A stretch of DNA of 15,956 bases, taken from an uncultured Anaerolineaceae bacterium (GTDB lineage Bacteria; Chloroflexota; Anaerolineae; Promineifilales; Promineifilaceae). The notes under the pieces were generated by a model. The model worked only from the letters and a program-made list of their open reading frames with translations. It did no database searches and was not told the origin of the DNA. A program made the translations under genes and the position numbers. Below, piece by piece: positions 1-5,911 of the stretch; position 1 is the stretch's first letter; each line of letters begins with the position of its first letter. The stretch covers positions 1-15,956 of the forward strand of contig CALBTC010000045.1 in NCBI GenBank assembly GCA_937967805.1, in the 5' to 3' direction.

Positions 1-40
1 AAAACTCGGGGGTCTTCATTTATAGACCCCCCTTAGTTTT
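1..40. terminator. Terminator-like hairpin at left edge
   Basis: Stem GGGGGTCT (8-15) pairs perfectly with AGACCCCC (24-31) around an 8-nt loop. The flanks AAAACT (1-6) and AGTTTT (35-40) extend the pairing across a small bulge. A GC-rich stem with a T-rich right side and an A-rich left side could act as an intrinsic terminator in either direction, probably for a gene ending just left of the window. That gene cannot be seen, so the role is inferred. Confidence 0.5.
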
Positions 41-53
41 GCGCAAAATTTAA

Positions 54-99
54 GTGAAACGTGATTCGTGTCCAGAATCAATTACGTTTTACGTTTCAC
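54..99. repeat. Palindromic intergenic repeat
   Basis: GTGAAACGT (54-62) is exactly inverted at 91-99 (ACGTTTCAC), with a 28-nt spacer. Further partial copies (ACGTTTTACGTTTCACG, GTGATTCGTG, CATCACGCC) surround it. It looks like a degenerate dispersed repeat sitting just upstream of the ABC transporter start. No copy is seen elsewhere in the window. Confidence 0.5.
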
Positions 100-135
100 G
101 CATCACGCCTCCAGATTCTCAGGAATTGATAGATA

Positions 136-1008
136 GTGATCGAGATTCGCAACGTCAGCAAACATTTTTTCAACCTCAAAGCCCTGGACAATGTAACCGT
201 CCAGATTGGACGCGGCGAAGTGGTAGGCTTGCTAGGGCCAAACGGTGCCGGCAAGACAACCTTATTCAAACTTGTGGCCGGATTGCTCCATCCCGACAGC
301 GGACAAATACGGCCGTCAAACGGCCGTTGGCCGGCCATCGGTTACAAACCAGACCGGCTGCTGTTTCCCAACCGGCTGCGTGTCAGCGACTATTTGAACA
401 TGATGGCCAGCTTATGCGGCATTCGGCCCGGGGACCAGGAACGAGCCGTCTTCGACGCATTGGTGCAGGTTGATTTGGTCAGCCAGGCCAATAAGCGCAT
501 CGGCGACTGCTCCCGCGGCATGCGCCAGCGGCTGGGGCTGGCCCAGGCGATCATGGGCAACGCGCCCTTGCTGCTGCTGGATGAGCCTTCAAACGGTTTA
601 GACCCAAACGGGCAGGCCGAAATGCAGGCCCTTATCAAAAAATTAAATGCGGCAGGCAAAACAGTTGTTATTAGCTCCCATCAGCTTGAGGAGATTACGG
701 CCGTTTGTACCCAGTTGGTCATCCTGAACGAAGGTCACGTCCACTATCAAAACAGCATGGTAGAAGCCCTCACCATCAGCCCGCATACGCTCATTCGGGC
801 CGATCGCGATCTGGCTGATTTTGCCGATGTGGTTCGGGCTCAGCACCCAGAAATCCAGGTAGAGGGAAACAAGATTCAGCTGCGCGGTGAAGCGATGAAG
901 CTGCGCCGCGAGATTTTGGCGCTGCTGCTGCAAGCCCAGTACGATGTACTGCATGTAGAGCAAAAGCACGTCACGCTGGCAGAAATTTATGCGAGGGCGG
1001 TTCGATGA
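136..1008 (+). CDS. ABC transporter ATP-binding protein
   Basis: This is the cytoplasmic ATPase subunit of an ABC exporter, 290 residues. Visible motifs are Walker A GPNGAGKT (34-41), a signature segment CSRGMRQR (125-132; the usual LSGGQ is changed to a CSRGM form seen in the CcmA/YhaQ-like and drug-export subfamily), Walker B LLLLDEP (145-151) and the H-loop His in SSH (181). About 80 residues follow the ATPase core, as is usual for this subfamily. The start is GTG at 136, with AGGAA about 10 nt upstream. The stop overlaps the start of the permease by 4 nt (ATGA), so the two are translationally coupled and form one transporter. The substrate cannot be read from sequence. Confidence 0.93.
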   Translation: MIEIRNVSKHFFNLKALDNVTVQIGRGEVVGLLGPNGAGKTTLFKLVAGLLHPDSGQIRPSNGRWPAIGYKPDRLLFPNRLRVSDYLNMMASLCGIRPGDQERAVFDALVQVDLVSQANKRIGDCSRGMRQRLGLAQAIMGNAPLLLLDEPSNGLDPNGQAEMQALIKKLNAAGKTVVISSHQLEEITAVCTQLVILNEGHVHYQNSMVEALTISPHTLIRADRDLADFADVVRAQHPEIQVEGNKIQLRGEAMKLRREILALLLQAQYDVLHVEQKHVTLAEIYARAVR

Positions 1009-1826
1009 TTCAGCGCATTTCAGTTTTAACCCGCTACTTTATGCGTACCATGCTTTTTTCACTAACAGGTCTCTTTTATCTGTTGCTAACTTTGGCCTTT
1101 TGGTACGTGCTGTTTAATCCGCAGCAGCAAACGCCAGACACGGCCTATTACCAACTGCTCATCGGTGGCTTTGGCGCCGGGCTGGTTTTTCTCGTGACGC
1201 TCAGCATGGCTGCCCGGGCCAACGATGCCCAACATTATCCTTTTGTGGTGCGCTTGCGGAGCCGGGCAGAGTTTGTAACGGCCGTTCTCCTCAGCAGTCT
1301 CCTGGTAACCCTCTGCTACCAACTGCTGCTGGCAATCCTGGCACTATTAAATGGCCCGTCACTCAGCGCGGGGCACCTACTGGAGATTCCGCCTATCTGG
1401 CTGGCGCCCATGATTATGGCGGCCGTTCTGGCCTTGCACGCCTCTGATTTCATCACGATTGGTTGGTCGCGTATTTACGTCTTCGGCCTGTTGGCCATTT
1501 TGCTATTTGGCCAGGGGCTGCAAAATGACAGTCTGGCCGGTCTCTCAACCAGCCTGAGCCGCTATGCTATCAATCAAGGCTGGGTTGAAATCAGCACACA
1601 ACTGGAAAACTACGCCAACAGCTTGCGCCAAACAGATGAGAACATTATTAGCCGCATGTTTGGCTTCGTCTTTTGGCCCTTTGAGGCCCTGGCCGATGGC
1701 ATTACCAACGGTTACTTTACCGCCAACCAGGCGCTGGCCCCGGCGATTTTATTGCTGTACGCCACCGTTCTGTTCCTGCTGGCGGTCGATTTATTTGCCA
1801 ACAAGGATTTAGAATTTACGGAGTAA
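1005..1826 (+). CDS. ABC transporter permease, ABC-2-like membrane subunit
   Basis: A 273-residue, strongly hydrophobic protein with about six predicted membrane helices (roughly residues 14-36, 48-68, 92-114, 127-145, 152-168 and 242-263). There is a larger polar segment between helices five and six (about 180-225), probably extracytoplasmic. It has no conserved catalytic motif. The assignment rests on topology, size and the 4-nt overlap with the ATPase gene before it. Together they should form a homodimeric-type exporter (ATPase dimer plus permease dimer). The family match is weaker than for the ATPase; an ABC-2 or Ccm-type permease is the most likely class. Confidence 0.75.
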   Translation: MIQRISVLTRYFMRTMLFSLTGLFYLLLTLAFWYVLFNPQQQTPDTAYYQLLIGGFGAGLVFLVTLSMAARANDAQHYPFVVRLRSRAEFVTAVLLSSLLVTLCYQLLLAILALLNGPSLSAGHLLEIPPIWLAPMIMAAVLALHASDFITIGWSRIYVFGLLAILLFGQGLQNDSLAGLSTSLSRYAINQGWVEISTQLENYANSLRQTDENIISRMFGFVFWPFEALADGITNGYFTANQALAPAILLLYATVLFLLAVDLFANKDLEFTE

Positions 1827-1848
1827 GCGATCGATCTTACGGAGTAAG
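1816..1848 (+). repeat. 12-bp direct repeat carrying stop codon and SD
   Basis: TTACGGAGTAAG occurs at 1816-1827 and again at 1837-1848, a period of 21 bp. The first copy contains the permease stop codon (TAA 1824-1826). The second supplies the GGAG Shine-Dalgarno (1841-1844), 6 nt before the ATG of the next gene. A local duplication appears to have created the ribosome binding site. Confidence 0.7.
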
Positions 1849-1850
1849 AT

Positions 1851-2063
1851 ATGGAATGCTGGCACTGTGAAAGACCGGCCCACGCGGCCTGTAAATTTTG
1901 CGGACGCGCCGTCTGCAAGAGCCACGCCCAAGAAAAACCGTACATTGTTCATTCCTACCGCACCACGACGGGACAGTACAAAGCGTTTGTCGTCGCGGGC
2001 AGCGTATGGTGCGGCATTTGCACGCCGCAGCAAGACCCGGTCACGCTAAAAGATTTAGAGTAA
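1851..2063 (+). CDS. Small B-box-like zinc-binding protein
   Basis: A 70-residue protein rich in Cys and His: C3-x2-C6, C14-x2-C17, C22-x2-H25, then a second CxxC pair (C54-x2-C57). The first 25 residues resemble a B-box or treble-clef zinc site, and the last pair may complete a second site. A central stretch (FVVAGSVWC, 46-54) is hydrophobic but too short to be a clear membrane span. The start ATG has a good SD (GGAG, 6-nt spacing) and lies 24 bp after the permease stop, so it is probably the third gene of the exporter operon. The family has no certain function; an accessory or regulatory role for the transporter is inferred from position only. Confidence 0.7.
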   Translation: MECWHCERPAHAACKFCGRAVCKSHAQEKPYIVHSYRTTTGQYKAFVVAGSVWCGICTPQQDPVTLKDLE

Positions 2064-2072
2064 CAATCTTCC

Positions 2073-2104
2073 TTGAAAATAGCCTCACGCAAAGTCGCAA
2101 AGAC
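2073..2104. repeat. Dispersed repeat, copy 1 (GCCTCACGCAAAGTCGC)
   Basis: The stretch around AGCCTCACGCAAAGTCGC (2081-2098) matches 13371-13388 exactly over 18 bases. With flanking TGAAAA and AAGAC the similarity spans about 32 bp (2073-2104 against 13363-13394) with a few mismatches. Both copies lie in gaps between genes and in the same orientation. Confidence 0.75.
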
Positions 2105-2115
2105 TTTTGTACCAG

Positions 2116-2178
2116 AGACCCTAAAGATTTTGGCGTCCAATTCGCCGCAACTTCCAGAGGTAGAAACCCTTAGGGTCT
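2116..2178. repeat. Dispersed repeat with AGACCCTAAGGGTTT core, copy 1
   Basis: AGACCCTAAAG (2116-2126) and the imperfect inverse at 2169-2178 form a stem. The 15-mer at 2164-2178 is the exact reverse complement of 8951-8965, so this is one family in two orientations. It lies between the convergent zinc-protein gene and smpB and could serve as a bidirectional transcription stop. Confidence 0.65.
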
Positions 2179-2194
2179 GAACGCTTTCCAGCGG

Positions 2195-2665
2195 TTAGTG
2201 GTACTTCTCGCGGAGGGCGCGTTCTACCTGGCGCTGGCTGTCGCGGCGGGCCAGGGTTTGGCGCTTGTCGTGCAGCTTTTTGCCGCGCGCCAGGGCAAAT
2301 TCCAGTTTGGCACGGCCGTTTTTCAAGTAGAGCATGGTGGGAACGGCCGTTAAACCCTTTTGCCCCAGTTCATCTAAAATCTTGTTGATTTCGCGGCGGT
2401 GCAGCAGCAGCTTGCGCGGGCGGGTCGGCTCATGGTTTTGCCGGTTGCCATGCTCGTATTCAGCAATGTGCGCCTCCACCAGCCACAGCTCCCCGTCCCG
2501 CGGCTGCACATAGGCGCGGGCCAGGCTCACCCGATTGGCCCGGATCGATTTAATTTCCGTGCCGGTCAGCACCAGCCCGGCTTCAAACAGCTCCAGCAGC
2601 TCGTATTCATGACGGGCTCGCCTGTTTTTAGCGATGATTTTTATGCCAGATGATTGTTGCTTCAT
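2195..2665 (-). CDS. smpB: SsrA-binding protein SmpB
   Basis: SmpB binds tmRNA and brings it to stalled ribosomes for trans-translation. The 156-residue length is normal. Recognisable family segments in order: KNRRARHEY near the N-terminus, the GLVLTGTEIKSIR block (about 30-42), AYVQPRDGELWLVEAHI, then the RKLLLHRREI segment (about 83-92), the GLTAVPTMLYLKNGRAKLEFALARGKK core and the basic C-terminal tail KRQTLARRDSQRQVERALRE that enters the decoding centre. The start is ATG at 2663-2665; no strong SD is seen. It is the last gene of a - strand run downstream of two S41 peptidases, from which it is separated by a palindromic repeat. No tmRNA gene is visible here. Confidence 0.97.
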   Translation of the reverse strand: MKQQSSGIKIIAKNRRARHEYELLELFEAGLVLTGTEIKSIRANRVSLARAYVQPRDGELWLVEAHIAEYEHGNRQNHEPTRPRKLLLHRREINKILDELGQKGLTAVPTMLYLKNGRAKLEFALARGKKLHDKRQTLARRDSQRQVERALREKYH

Positions 2666-2683
2666 GTAGTTAATCGTTTATGA

Positions 2684-2755
2684 ATAGAACGCAGATTAAC
2701 GCTGATGACGCTGATTGTTCTATACTGATCAGCGTTCATCTGCGTCAATCAGCGT
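2684..2755. repeat. Inverted repeat (ACGCAGAT/ACGCTGAT type)
   Basis: Two 28-nt arms (2688-2715 and 2728-2755) built from ACGCAGAT/ACGCTGAT units are inverted copies with some mismatches. ATAGAAC (2684-2690) also pairs perfectly with GTTCTAT (2717-2723). The element fills most of the gap between the first S41 peptidase gene and smpB and may attenuate read-through between them. Confidence 0.7.
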
Positions 2756-2767
2756 CCCCTTAAAAAG

Positions 2768-4177
2768 CTACTCGCTCGATTGCAAATATTCAATTGCCCC
2801 GGAGAGCTGAATATCTTCCTCGGCGTCAAATTCCATTTCTACGATGATGTCCGGCGTAACGCCTTGTCCATCAATAGTATTGTTGGCCGGCGTGTACCAG
2901 CGGGCAATGGTCACCCGCATTTCCGACCCATCGGAAAGTTCATACACCTGCTGGACAGACCCCTTGCCAAACGTTACGTCGCCAATAAGGACGGCACGGC
3001 CGTTATCCTGAATGGCCCCGGCAACAATTTCTGAGGCGCTGGCGCTGCCGCCGTTGATCAAAACGACCAACGGCAAATCTTCACCCAGATCGCCATCCTC
3101 TGCCCGGAAAGTCTGGTCCAGCCCGGCATTGTTGCGTTCATACAAGACCACGCTGTCGGTCAGGAACAGATCGGCAATGCTGATCGATTGGTTCAGAAAA
3201 CCGCCCGGATTATCTCGCAAATCAAAAATAACGCTTTCGGCCCCTTGATCCAGCAAAGTTTGCAGCGCCTCAACCGTCTTTTCAGTGGCTGTTTGGTCAA
3301 AGGTGGTCAGCTTAATGTAGGCAATGTTGCCTTCCAGCATTTCAGATTCTACCGTGGCAATCTCGAAGCGCACGCGGGTAATGGTAAACTCCAGTGGATC
3401 TTCCACGCCTTCACGCCGAATGGTGAGGGTGACATCCGTGCCGCGCGGCCCGCGCACGCGCAAGATGACTTCATCAAACGAAAGATCGGCGACCGATTCG
3501 CCATCGACGGCAACGACGATGTCGCCGGGCAGCAATCCGGCCAGGTCGGCAGGCTGGTCAGGAATTGGCCGCACAATTTCAAACAGCCCTTCTTCCGTCT
3601 CGCGCACAAAAGCGCCAATGCCTTCAACCGAACCACCGGCATCTTCGCGCATGCGAGCCGCCACTTCGGGGCGCACAAAGCGGGTATATTCATCATCTAA
3701 CGTGTCCAGCGAACCTTCAATAGCCGAATACAATATCTCCTGGTTGGTCGGGATTTCGCCATCGAACCCTTCTTCAACCAACTGCCACGCTTCAAAAAAC
3801 AGCTCAAAATCGATCGCTTCGATCTCTTCCAGGCGGGGGGTGGCCGGTTGACTTTCCCGGTCGCCTTCTGTGTCCTGTACGGCCGTATCCTCATCAACGG
3901 CCGCATCACCCTCGTCCACCTCAGATGCGCCCTCACCGGCCTCCGAACCGACAACCACCGGCACTTCCACCTGGCGGGTGACTTCCACCTCACGCGTCAC
4001 CTCACGCATTTCGGTGAGGGTTTCGGTGACCGTTTGCCCGGTTGCGGTGGCCCGGCCAATGGCAAAACCGGCAACGGCCGTTGCCAAACAGAGCAGCAGA
4101 CCGGCCACGGCCACAATAAATATCATCGTCCGGTTGCTGCGCGGCGCCTGGTTGGTTGAATTGGTATCGTAACTCAT
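2768..4177 (-). CDS. Carboxy-terminal processing peptidase (S41), membrane anchored
   Basis: A serine/lysine-dyad protease of the CtpA/Prc family, about 469 residues. Order: short cytoplasmic N-terminus; one membrane helix (about 18-42); a stalk with EVTREVEVTRQVEVPVVV followed by a very acidic linker (about 80-115); an N-terminal helical region with FFEAW; a PDZ domain (about 185-270, GLLPGDIVVAVDGESV); and the S41 core. Ser380 in SASASEI and Lys405 in FGKGSVQ are 25 residues apart, the same spacing as the dyads of E. coli Prc and B. subtilis CtpB. Gln409 is the expected third residue. I chose ATG 4175-4177 because AAGGA (4185-4189) sits 7 nt before it; an in-frame TTG lies one codon upstream. 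The active domain should face outward. The substrate is unknown. Confidence 0.93.
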   Translation of the reverse strand: MSYDTNSTNQAPRSNRTMIFIVAVAGLLLCLATAVAGFAIGRATATGQTVTETLTEMREVTREVEVTRQVEVPVVVGSEAGEGASEVDEGDAAVDEDTAVQDTEGDRESQPATPRLEEIEAIDFELFFEAWQLVEEGFDGEIPTNQEILYSAIEGSLDTLDDEYTRFVRPEVAARMREDAGGSVEGIGAFVRETEEGLFEIVRPIPDQPADLAGLLPGDIVVAVDGESVADLSFDEVILRVRGPRGTDVTLTIRREGVEDPLEFTITRVRFEIATVESEMLEGNIAYIKLTTFDQTATEKTVEALQTLLDQGAESVIFDLRDNPGGFLNQSISIADLFLTDSVVLYERNNAGLDQTFRAEDGDLGEDLPLVVLINGGSASASEIVAGAIQDNGRAVLIGDVTFGKGSVQQVYELSDGSEMRVTIARWYTPANNTIDGQGVTPDIIVEMEFDAEEDIQLSGAIEYLQSSE

Positions 4178-4197
4178 CAATATTTCCTTACTCGTCT

Positions 4198-4246
4198 AAG
4201 TAACCGTTCGGAATTAACATAGCAATTTGGAACCGAACGGCTACTT
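4198..4246. repeat. Inverted repeat between the two S41 peptidase genes
   Basis: AAGTAACCGTTCGG (4198-4211) pairs with CCGAACGGCTACTT (4233-4246) with one mismatch. It lies just upstream of the SD of the first peptidase gene, so the - strand mRNA would carry a stable hairpin in the intergenic part between the two peptidase reading frames. Confidence 0.6.
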
Positions 4247-4249
4247 TAA

Positions 4250-4287
4250 GCCCATTCGCCAATTCCATATATTATTCGCGAATGGGC
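4250..4287 (-). terminator. Hairpin overlapping the 3' end of the second S41 gene
   Basis: GCCCATTCGC (4250-4259) is perfectly inverted at 4278-4287 (GCGAATGGGC), with an 18-nt loop that holds the stop codon. One arm therefore encodes the last residues of the peptidase. There is no T-run after it on the - strand, so it is more likely an mRNA 3'-end or processing hairpin than a classical intrinsic terminator. Confidence 0.45.
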
Positions 4288-5498
4288 ACTATTTGAACTA
4301 TCTTTTGCAGCTCCAACACTGCCTGATTCAAAACGGCGTCACGGCCGTTGTCAATATCTTCCTGGGTCACCGTCACCAAAACGTCCGGCTGCAACCCCTG
4401 CTGGTCCAGCTGGTGCCGGTCTGGTGTTAACCAGCGTGAAGCCGTCACGTGCACCGAGGAGCCATCGCTTAAATCATACACCAACTGCACAGACCCTTTG
4501 CCAAAGGTAGGCGTACTGCCGACCAGCAGCGCCCGCCCACGGTCTTGCAGCGCCCCGGCCAAAATTTCGGCAGAGCTGGCCGTTCCGCCATCCACCAAAA
4601 CCATGAGGGGGATGTCCGGGGCCAGCGTCTCTGCGGTTGCCTCATAAAGCCGTTCTTCTTCACCGCGTGACTGCTGGAACAAAATGGGGCCTTCTTCCAG
4701 GAAATGGTCTGCCACCTCGACGGCCGCGTCCAGCAAGCCGCCACCGTTGCTGCGCAAATCCAAAATAAGCTGGGTGGCTCCTTGCGATTGCAGGTCGAGA
4801 ACGGCCGTTTCAATCTCGTTGGCGCTCTCACCGCTAAAACGGCTTAGTTGAATATAGCCCACCTGCTCATTCTCACCCAACAGGCGGTAAGTGACCGAGG
4901 GAATTAAAATATCGCCCCGCTCCACTTCGATATCCACCGCTTCACTTTCCCCCGGATGCAGCACTGTTAAGACAACGACAGTGCCTTTTTCACCCCGCAC
5001 GCGGTCAGCCACTTCCTGCACGGTCATCTCAACGGTAATCAATTCGCCATCCACAGCCAGCAGCTCATCGCCAGACAAAATGCCAGCTTGCTCCGCCGGA
5101 TTACCGGGAATTGGTTCCAAGAAGATGGGGCCGCCTTCTTCCGGCCGTGACAACGTGGCACCAATGCCGCCAAACGTTCCCTGGAGTGACTGGCGCTCGA
5201 TTTCGCGCTCAACCGGCTCTACAAAAAATGTATAAGGATCGCCCAGCAAGGCAATAGAGCCTTGAATAGCACCGTAGGTCAGTTCCTTGTTGGTTGGCAG
5301 TTCACCCAGGAAATTATCTTCGATCCGCCCCCATGCCTCCCAAAAGAGGCCAAATTCAGCCGTGTCGGATGTTTGGACAGTAATCTCGCCCCGGCGCATT
5401 TCGATAAAGTCGTTGGTGAAATAGCCGGCAACAAAAGCACTGACGGCAAGTAGAATTAGCAAGACAGTGGCAAAAAGATTACGTAGGCGTTCGGACAT
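4272..5498 (-). CDS. Carboxy-terminal processing peptidase (S41), second paralogue
   Basis: A 408-residue paralogue of the neighbouring S41 peptidase, without the long acidic stalk. Order: N-terminal membrane helix (about 9-31), helical FWEAW region, PDZ domain (about 120-195, GILSGDELLAVDGELI), then the S41 core. Ser308 in GGTASSAEI, Lys334 in FGKGSVQ and Gln338 form the catalytic set; one extra residue in the loop before FGKG makes the Ser-Lys spacing 26. The start is ATG at 5496-5498. It lies 94 bp upstream of its paralogue on the same strand and is probably the first gene of a shared transcript from a promoter near 5542-5569. The shared FxLFxEAW and PTNxE segments point to a tandem duplication. 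Confidence 0.93.
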   Translation of the reverse strand: MSERLRNLFATVLLILLAVSAFVAGYFTNDFIEMRRGEITVQTSDTAEFGLFWEAWGRIEDNFLGELPTNKELTYGAIQGSIALLGDPYTFFVEPVEREIERQSLQGTFGGIGATLSRPEEGGPIFLEPIPGNPAEQAGILSGDELLAVDGELITVEMTVQEVADRVRGEKGTVVVLTVLHPGESEAVDIEVERGDILIPSVTYRLLGENEQVGYIQLSRFSGESANEIETAVLDLQSQGATQLILDLRSNGGGLLDAAVEVADHFLEEGPILFQQSRGEEERLYEATAETLAPDIPLMVLVDGGTASSAEILAGALQDRGRALLVGSTPTFGKGSVQLVYDLSDGSSVHVTASRWLTPDRHQLDQQGLQPDVLVTVTQEDIDNGRDAVLNQAVLELQKIVQIVPIRE

Positions 5499-5541
5499 AG
5501 CTTTTCTCTGCTGGGCGTGTACTCCCCCAGATTTAGTTTAC

Positions 5542-5569
5542 ATTATGGTTCACTGGTAACGAAAGTAAA
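5542..5569 (-). promoter_or_regulatory. Candidate sigma70-type promoter for the S41 genes
   Basis: On the - strand, TTTACT (complement of 5564-5569) and CATAAT (complement of 5542-5547) are separated by 16 bp. The -10 matches 5 of 6 and the -35 matches 4 of 6 consensus bases. Transcription would start near 5535 and give a leader of about 40 nt before the ATG at 5498. Confidence 0.4.
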
Positions 5570-5731
5570 CAATAATTGCTTTATATTCAACTTTCACTTA
5601 ACGAATTCACAGAATTCGATGCAAATCGTGCCCTTTTGGTTGGCGAACGGCAATTATATGTGAAAATTGTAGCACAGGTGATATGTCAAGCAATCTATAC
5701 TCGCGTCGGGCACTTTCTAACAGCTTCACCT

Positions 5732-5777
5732 CTGGCAAAAATGTTGGATTACGCCCTTTGCCAGTATACTGTATAAT
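5732..5777 (+). promoter_or_regulatory. Perfect dyad beside a TATAAT box upstream of GH3 gene
   Basis: CTGGCAAA (5732-5739) is exactly inverted at 5757-5764 (TTTGCCAG), followed by a perfect TATAAT at 5772-5777. The dyad would overlap the -35 position, where no good -35 hexamer is present. This is what an operator or an activator-dependent promoter looks like. Transcription would give a leader of about 130 nt before the GH3 start. No regulator gene is adjacent. Confidence 0.35.
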
Positions 5778-5911
5778 CCAGGCTGTCGGATCGCTTTCCA
5801 TTGTCTGCCAAACTTACATCTAAAATTCAGGCATTGGATTGAGCAAAAACGCCGCTTTGCCTCGTCGATCCGCACCGAATAAAAGTACTTTTTTGGGAGC
5901 AATAGTTCATC

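Larger units (their letters stand above)
5499..5911. other. 413-bp AT-rich divergent intergenic region
   Basis: No credible gene is seen here. It separates the divergent S41 peptidase and GH3 genes, is clearly more AT-rich than its neighbours, and holds candidate promoters for each side plus a perfect 8-bp dyad (5732-5764). Short reading frames inside it have no recognisable family features. Confidence 0.7.

Noticed and set aside
54..473. 139-codon + strand frame overlapping the ABC ATPase start
   Set aside because: It is an out-of-frame reading of the ATPase gene; the overlapped frame has intact Walker A.
1824..1836. GCGATCGATC considered as a cyanobacterial HIP1 site
   Set aside because: The full GCGATCGC octamer is not formed and this core is not enriched; the enriched octamer is ACGGCCGT.
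5576..5801. Short open frames on both strands in the divergent gap
   Set aside because: They lack an SD, overlap each other and the candidate promoters, and show no recognisable protein features.
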